From: Trueperaceae bacterium
GTDB taxonomy: Bacteria; Deinococcota; Deinococci; Deinococcales; Trueperaceae
Assembly (NCBI GenBank): GCA_007121175.1
Contig: SKMG01000321.1
Location: forward strand, 1 to 15,800
Reading direction: 5' to 3'
Length of the DNA stretch: 15,800 nucleotides
The notes beneath the pieces were generated by a model, which saw only the letters and a list, made by a program, of their open reading frames with translations, did no database searches and was not told the DNA's origin. The translations under genes were made by a program, and so were the position numbers. Each line of letters opens with the position of its first letter. Position 1 is the stretch's first letter. Below are positions 13,289-15,800 of the stretch, piece by piece.

Positions 13289-14232
13289 CCGACCGGCCGG
13301 CCGGTCAGGAGCAGGCGCTCGAGGCGCTGCGACGGCTTGCCGGTAGCGCCGCGCGCACGTTCCTGTTCGCCGGGCCCGGCGGCGTCGGGCGGCGGGCTGC
13401 GGCCCGCTGGTTTGCCGCCCTGCTCAACTGCGAAGGCGGCCTCGACGAACCGTGCGGTCGCTGCCCACGCTGCCAGAGCTGGCGCGACGCCGACGAGGGG
13501 CTCGTTTCCATCGAGGACTACCGGGAGCTCGCCGCGCCTGCCACGACCAGGGACGGCAAGCCGACCCGCCGCCGGGTGATCGGCATCGACCAGCTCGTGC
13601 CGCGCGAGGGCGGAGATCCGGACCCGCTCGGGCCCTGGCTTGCAGCACCGCCGCGAGCGCGCGTTCGCGTAGGCGTCATCGACGGCGCCGACGAGCTCGG
13701 TGAGGCAGCGGCCAACGCCTTCCTCAAGACGCTGGAGGAGCCGCCGGCACACGCACGCATCGTGTTGATCGGTTCGGGCCCAGATGCGCTGCTGCCGACG
13801 GTGGCGTCGCGCTGCACCGTGGTGCGGTTCAAGCCGGTGGCGCCCGATGCGGCGACGTCTCGGAGCGTGCAGGCGCACGCGACGCTGCGGCTGGGCTCCG
13901 CCGGCCGGCTCCTATTGCAGCGCCCGGACGACGACGCCGTGTGCTCTGCCGTCGATGTGCTCGTCGCCTCGCTCGGCGGCTCGCTCGGCGGGACCTTCGC
14001 CGCCGTCACCCACCTGCAGGAGCTGTGGCCGCCAGGCGACGAACTCGTGCCGGCATTGCTGCGCGAGCGAGCACGCTCCCACGGGTACCGCGGCTACCTC
14101 GCCTGCGACGCCGCGCTGAGCCAGGTCGAGGCGGCCAGCGCCGCCTACGCGCATAGGCGCCTCGCGCTCAAGCGCTTCGCGCTGGCGCTGCGGCGGGCCT
14201 GGAGGCAGCCGCCCGGCGAGCCGCTACCGTGA
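13285..14232 (+). CDS. holB: DNA polymerase III delta' subunit
   Basis: This 315-residue clamp-loader subunit belongs to the AAA+ family. It has the N-terminal GQEQALEAL, a degenerate P-loop GPGGVGRR (30-37) with Arg in place of the Walker Lys, and four cysteines (49, 57, 60, 63) forming the zinc module. The core has IDGADELGEAAANAFLKTLEEPP, very typical of delta', then LPTVASRC, the SRC arginine-finger motif. The C-terminal third is the oligomerisation domain and less conserved. Loss of the Walker Lys fits delta', which need not bind ATP in E. coli. The ATG overlaps the phosphoesterase stop by 4 bp. The gene converges on the PSP1 gene with 22 bp between the stops. Confidence 0.93.
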   Translation: MTDRPAGQEQALEALRRLAGSAARTFLFAGPGGVGRRAAARWFAALLNCEGGLDEPCGRCPRCQSWRDADEGLVSIEDYRELAAPATTRDGKPTRRRVIGIDQLVPREGGDPDPLGPWLAAPPRARVRVGVIDGADELGEAAANAFLKTLEEPPAHARIVLIGSGPDALLPTVASRCTVVRFKPVAPDAATSRSVQAHATLRLGSAGRLLLQRPDDDAVCSAVDVLVASLGGSLGGTFAAVTHLQELWPPGDELVPALLRERARSHGYRGYLACDAALSQVEAASAAYAHRRLALKRFALALRRAWRQPPGEPLP

Positions 14233-14254
14233 GGCGCTCACCGCAGTCCGGAGC

Positions 14255-15061
14255 TCAGCTTCCGCCGCCGCCGTGCTGCCGGCGCACCTCGTCGGCCGGG
14301 AACTCGAAGTAACCGCCCTCCTCGGTCCGCAGGTCGACGGTGCGGGCCAAGGGGTTGAGCTTCACGACGCGACCGCACACGCCGCTCTGGTCGTGGCAGG
14401 CCTTGACGCCCTTCTTCGGCATCCCCTTCAGCAGCTCGCGGTACATGTCGTGCTCGTACTGCAAGCAGCACATCAAGCGACCGCAGGGGCCGGTGATCTT
14501 CTCGGGGTTGAGCGGCAGCTGCTGGTCGCGCGCCATGCGGATCGACACCGCGCTGAACGACTGCAGCCAGGTCGAGCTGCACGAGCCCGTGCCGCACGCG
14601 CCGAGCGTGCCGAGCATGCGGGCCTGATCGCGCGGTCCGACGTTGACGAACTCCAGGCGGGCTTCGGTGTAGCGCATCAACTCCTGCGCCATGACTCGCA
14701 GCGGCGCCTGGCCCTCGGCCGTGTACGACACCACCAGCGCGCTCTCGTCGAGCGTGAACTCGCTCGCGACGACCTTCACGTCGGCCCCGGCCTGACGGGT
14801 GCGGGCGCGGAGCAGCCAGGTGAGCTCCTCGCCCTTGGTCCGCAACCGCTCGTGCGTCTGCAGGTCGTCAGGCTCGGCATCGCGCACGTAGTGGCCACTG
14901 GTGCGGCTCTCGTCGCGGACGTCGGTGCGAACCAGGGCGACCTCGAGTCCGCGGCGGGTGGCCACCACGCCGCGGGTGCCGACGACGGGCGGCTGCGGCG
15001 GCGCCTCGACGTAGTGGAGCTTCGGGCCGTTGTCGAACGTCACGCCGATGGCGTTGGGCAC
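14255..15061 (-). CDS. PSP1/RicT (YaaT)-like protein
   Basis: This 268-residue cytosolic protein has the conserved PSP1 core: VGPRDQARMLGTLGACG (141-157), VSIRMARDQQLPLNPEKITG (172-191), CGRLMCCLQYE (193-203) and a C-terminal VCGRVVKLNPLARTVDLR. In Bacillus the relative RicT (YaaT) forms an iron-sulfur Ric complex that controls RNase Y activity and also affects sporulation. Cysteines are at 156, 161, 193, 198, 199, 222 and 229. The start is the GTG at 15061-15059: GGAGG lies 7 nt upstream, and longer readings run into the rnhB antiframe. It overlaps the end of rnhB by 22 bp, so the two form an operon. The C-terminal HGGGGS tail is not conserved in the family. Family secure, role inferred. Confidence 0.93.
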   Translation of the reverse strand: MPNAIGVTFDNGPKLHYVEAPPQPPVVGTRGVVATRRGLEVALVRTDVRDESRTSGHYVRDAEPDDLQTHERLRTKGEELTWLLRARTRQAGADVKVVASEFTLDESALVVSYTAEGQAPLRVMAQELMRYTEARLEFVNVGPRDQARMLGTLGACGTGSCSSTWLQSFSAVSIRMARDQQLPLNPEKITGPCGRLMCCLQYEHDMYRELLKGMPKKGVKACHDQSGVCGRVVKLNPLARTVDLRTEEGGYFEFPADEVRRQHGGGGS

Positions 15062-15774
15062 GTGAGGTCCTCCGGAGATACGGTCGCCCACGTCGACCTG
15101 GCGGCCGCCACGGGACGGAAGGTGCGTCGGTGCAACGGGCAGGGGCCGTGGAGCGCGAGCGCGGACAGATGCGCGGGAACGCCGTAGCCCTTGTGCTGCT
15201 CGAAGCCGTACTCGGGCCAATGTACCGCCGCTCTGCGCATGGCAGCGTCGCGGTGCGTCTTGGCCAACAGGCTCGCGGCAGCCACCTGGCAGGAGGTCGC
15301 GTCGGCCCGCGGCGGGTGGCGCAAGCCGGTCGGGCCGCACCACGCCGCCCACGCGTCGGTGGGGAGTCGGAGGTAGTCGGTCACGGTCGCGTCGAGTCTC
15401 GCCTCGACGTGGCGCACCAGCTCTGAGACGCTCTCCGGGAGGCCGGCCAGGGCCCGCAGGGCGCGCTCGGCGGCGGCGAGCGTCGCCGTGAGCACGCCGA
15501 TCCGGTCGACCTCCGACGCGCTCGACTCAGAGACGGCGTAGACCAGCGCCCGCTCGCGGACGACGGCCGCTAGCAGTTCGCGCTGGGACTCCCCCACGGT
15601 CTTGGAGTCCACGAACGGGTGCACCGTCACCGGCAGGACCACGACCGCCACCACGACTGGGCCGGCCAGCGCGCCCCGCCCGGCCTCATCGATGCCCGCG
15701 ACGACGCGATAGCCCTCATCCCACAGTTCCGCCTCGAGGGTCCAGCCCGGCGCAGCGCTGGGGTGCTCTGGCAC
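15040..15774 (-). CDS. rnhB: Ribonuclease HII
   Basis: This 244-residue enzyme cleaves the RNA strand of RNA-DNA hybrids and single ribonucleotides in DNA. The motif GIDEAGRGALAGPV (27-40) supplies Asp29 and Glu30. VDSK (55-58) follows, and the other two acidic residues are probably Asp133 (VTDYLRLP) and Asp158 (RADATSCQVAAASLLAKTHRD). HKGYG (194-198) and LHGPCPLHRRTF (208-219) are the usual C-terminal signatures. The start is a GTG at 15774 with GAGG 3 nt upstream; the frame stays open to the window edge, so an upstream start cannot be excluded. It overlaps the PSP1 gene by 22 bp. Enzyme identity is secure. Confidence 0.95.
   Translation of the reverse strand: MPEHPSAAPGWTLEAELWDEGYRVVAGIDEAGRGALAGPVVVAVVVLPVTVHPFVDSKTVGESQRELLAAVVRERALVYAVSESSASEVDRIGVLTATLAAAERALRALAGLPESVSELVRHVEARLDATVTDYLRLPTDAWAAWCGPTGLRHPPRADATSCQVAAASLLAKTHRDAAMRRAAVHWPEYGFEQHKGYGVPAHLSALALHGPCPLHRRTFRPVAAARSTWATVSPEDLTCPTPSA
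15069..15073 (-). promoter_or_regulatory. Shine-Dalgarno GGAGG of the PSP1 gene
   Basis: GGAGG on the minus strand, inside the end of rnhB, is spaced 7 nt from the GTG at 15061. It fixes the start of the PSP1 gene and supports coupled expression from the rnhB transcript. Confidence 0.7.
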
Positions 15775-15779
15775 CCGCC

Positions 15780-15800
15780 TCAGGCGCCGGCGATCACGAC
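15780..15800 (-). CDS. Possible 3' end of an upstream gene (partial)
   Basis: On the minus strand one frame reads V-V-I-A-G-A and then TGA at 15782-15780, 5 nt before the rnhB GTG. A gene ending here would be in the rnhB operon. Only six codons are visible, so it cannot be identified and may be a chance stop. Confidence 0.2.
   Translation of the reverse strand, partial: VVIAGA

Noticed and set aside
13372..13395. Arg for Lys in the delta' P-loop as a sign of a broken gene
   Set aside because: Delta' subunits commonly lose ATP-binding residues, and the rest of the protein is intact.
14233..14254. Bidirectional terminator between holB and PSP1
   Set aside because: The gap is only 22 bp with no stable hairpin or T-tract.
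14273..15187. 304-codon open frame antisense to PSP1 and rnhB
   Set aside because: Both sense genes are conserved enzymes or domains. The antisense peptide is Ala/Gly/Leu/His-rich and without motif.
15062..15352. Long N-terminal extension of the PSP1 protein
   Set aside because: The added residues are an Arg/Pro-rich reading of rnhB in another frame. GGAGG before GTG 15061 marks the real start.
1..15800. CRISPR, tRNA, rRNA, insertion sequences, phage or defence genes
   Set aside because: I saw no regularly spaced repeats, cloverleaf-like sequence, transposase or integrase motifs, or composition shift. The region looks like core chromosome.

Overview
This is a very GC-rich, gene-dense bacterial chromosome segment with strongly G/C-biased third codon positions. 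It carries 14 well-supported protein genes, one lower-confidence small ORF and no RNA genes. The best lineage guess is Deinococcota, possibly a Truepera-like or deep-branching member. Three things point there: a neighbouring gene pair resembling DUF3248 and DUF3809, families I recall from Thermus and Deinococcus; a signal-peptide protein that looks like an outer-membrane barrel; and many genes with a TAnnnT -10 hexamer directly in front of the start codon, the leaderless layout known from Deinococcus. The assignment is inference from reading, without a database search.

Layout. 1-766 (-): a small DUF3248-like gene followed by a DUF3809-like gene cut by the left edge. 832-1725 (+): DUF368 polyprenyl-phosphate transporter, divergent from that pair. 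1878-6069 (+): an envelope and secretion block with an HtrA/Deg protease, a possible small ORF, a patatin-like lipid hydrolase and two tandem, non-identical type I signal peptidases. 6066-6653 (-): HD-domain hydrolase. 6723-7469 (+): 6-phosphogluconolactonase, converging on and overlapping a DUF3417-type alpha-glucan phosphorylase at 7434-9977 (-). 10031-11158 (+): unrecognised exported, barrel-like protein, converging on a PEGA-domain exported protein at 11241-12422 (-). 12527-14232 (+): YfcE-like metallophosphoesterase overlapping the DNA polymerase III delta' gene. 14255-15774 (-): ribonuclease HII followed by a PSP1/RicT-like protein. The last bases may hold the 3' end of one more minus-strand gene.

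How the genes work together. Much of the window serves the cell envelope: lipid-carrier recycling (DUF368), protein quality control (HtrA), lipid hydrolysis (patatin), protein export (two signal peptidases), and two exported proteins of unknown role. Glycogen/maltodextrin phosphorolysis and the pentose phosphate pathway meet at the glgP/pgl pair. The right end is DNA replication and repair (holB, rnhB) with a PSP1 protein.

Regulation. Nine start codons lie 5-8 nt downstream of a TAnnnT hexamer, five of them preceded by TGn (extended -10). I could not see convincing -35 boxes for these. Genes without this layout either have a clear GGAGG ribosome-binding site (htrA, patatin, glgP, PSP1) or overlap the gene before them. 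No gene-free stretch exceeds about 150 bases.

I see no CRISPR array, insertion sequence, phage, toxin-antitoxin or defence system. The window is mostly housekeeping; the most notable signals are the leaderless promoter set, the small ORF tying htrA to the patatin gene, the paired GCACGTGC sites and the unrecognised barrel protein.
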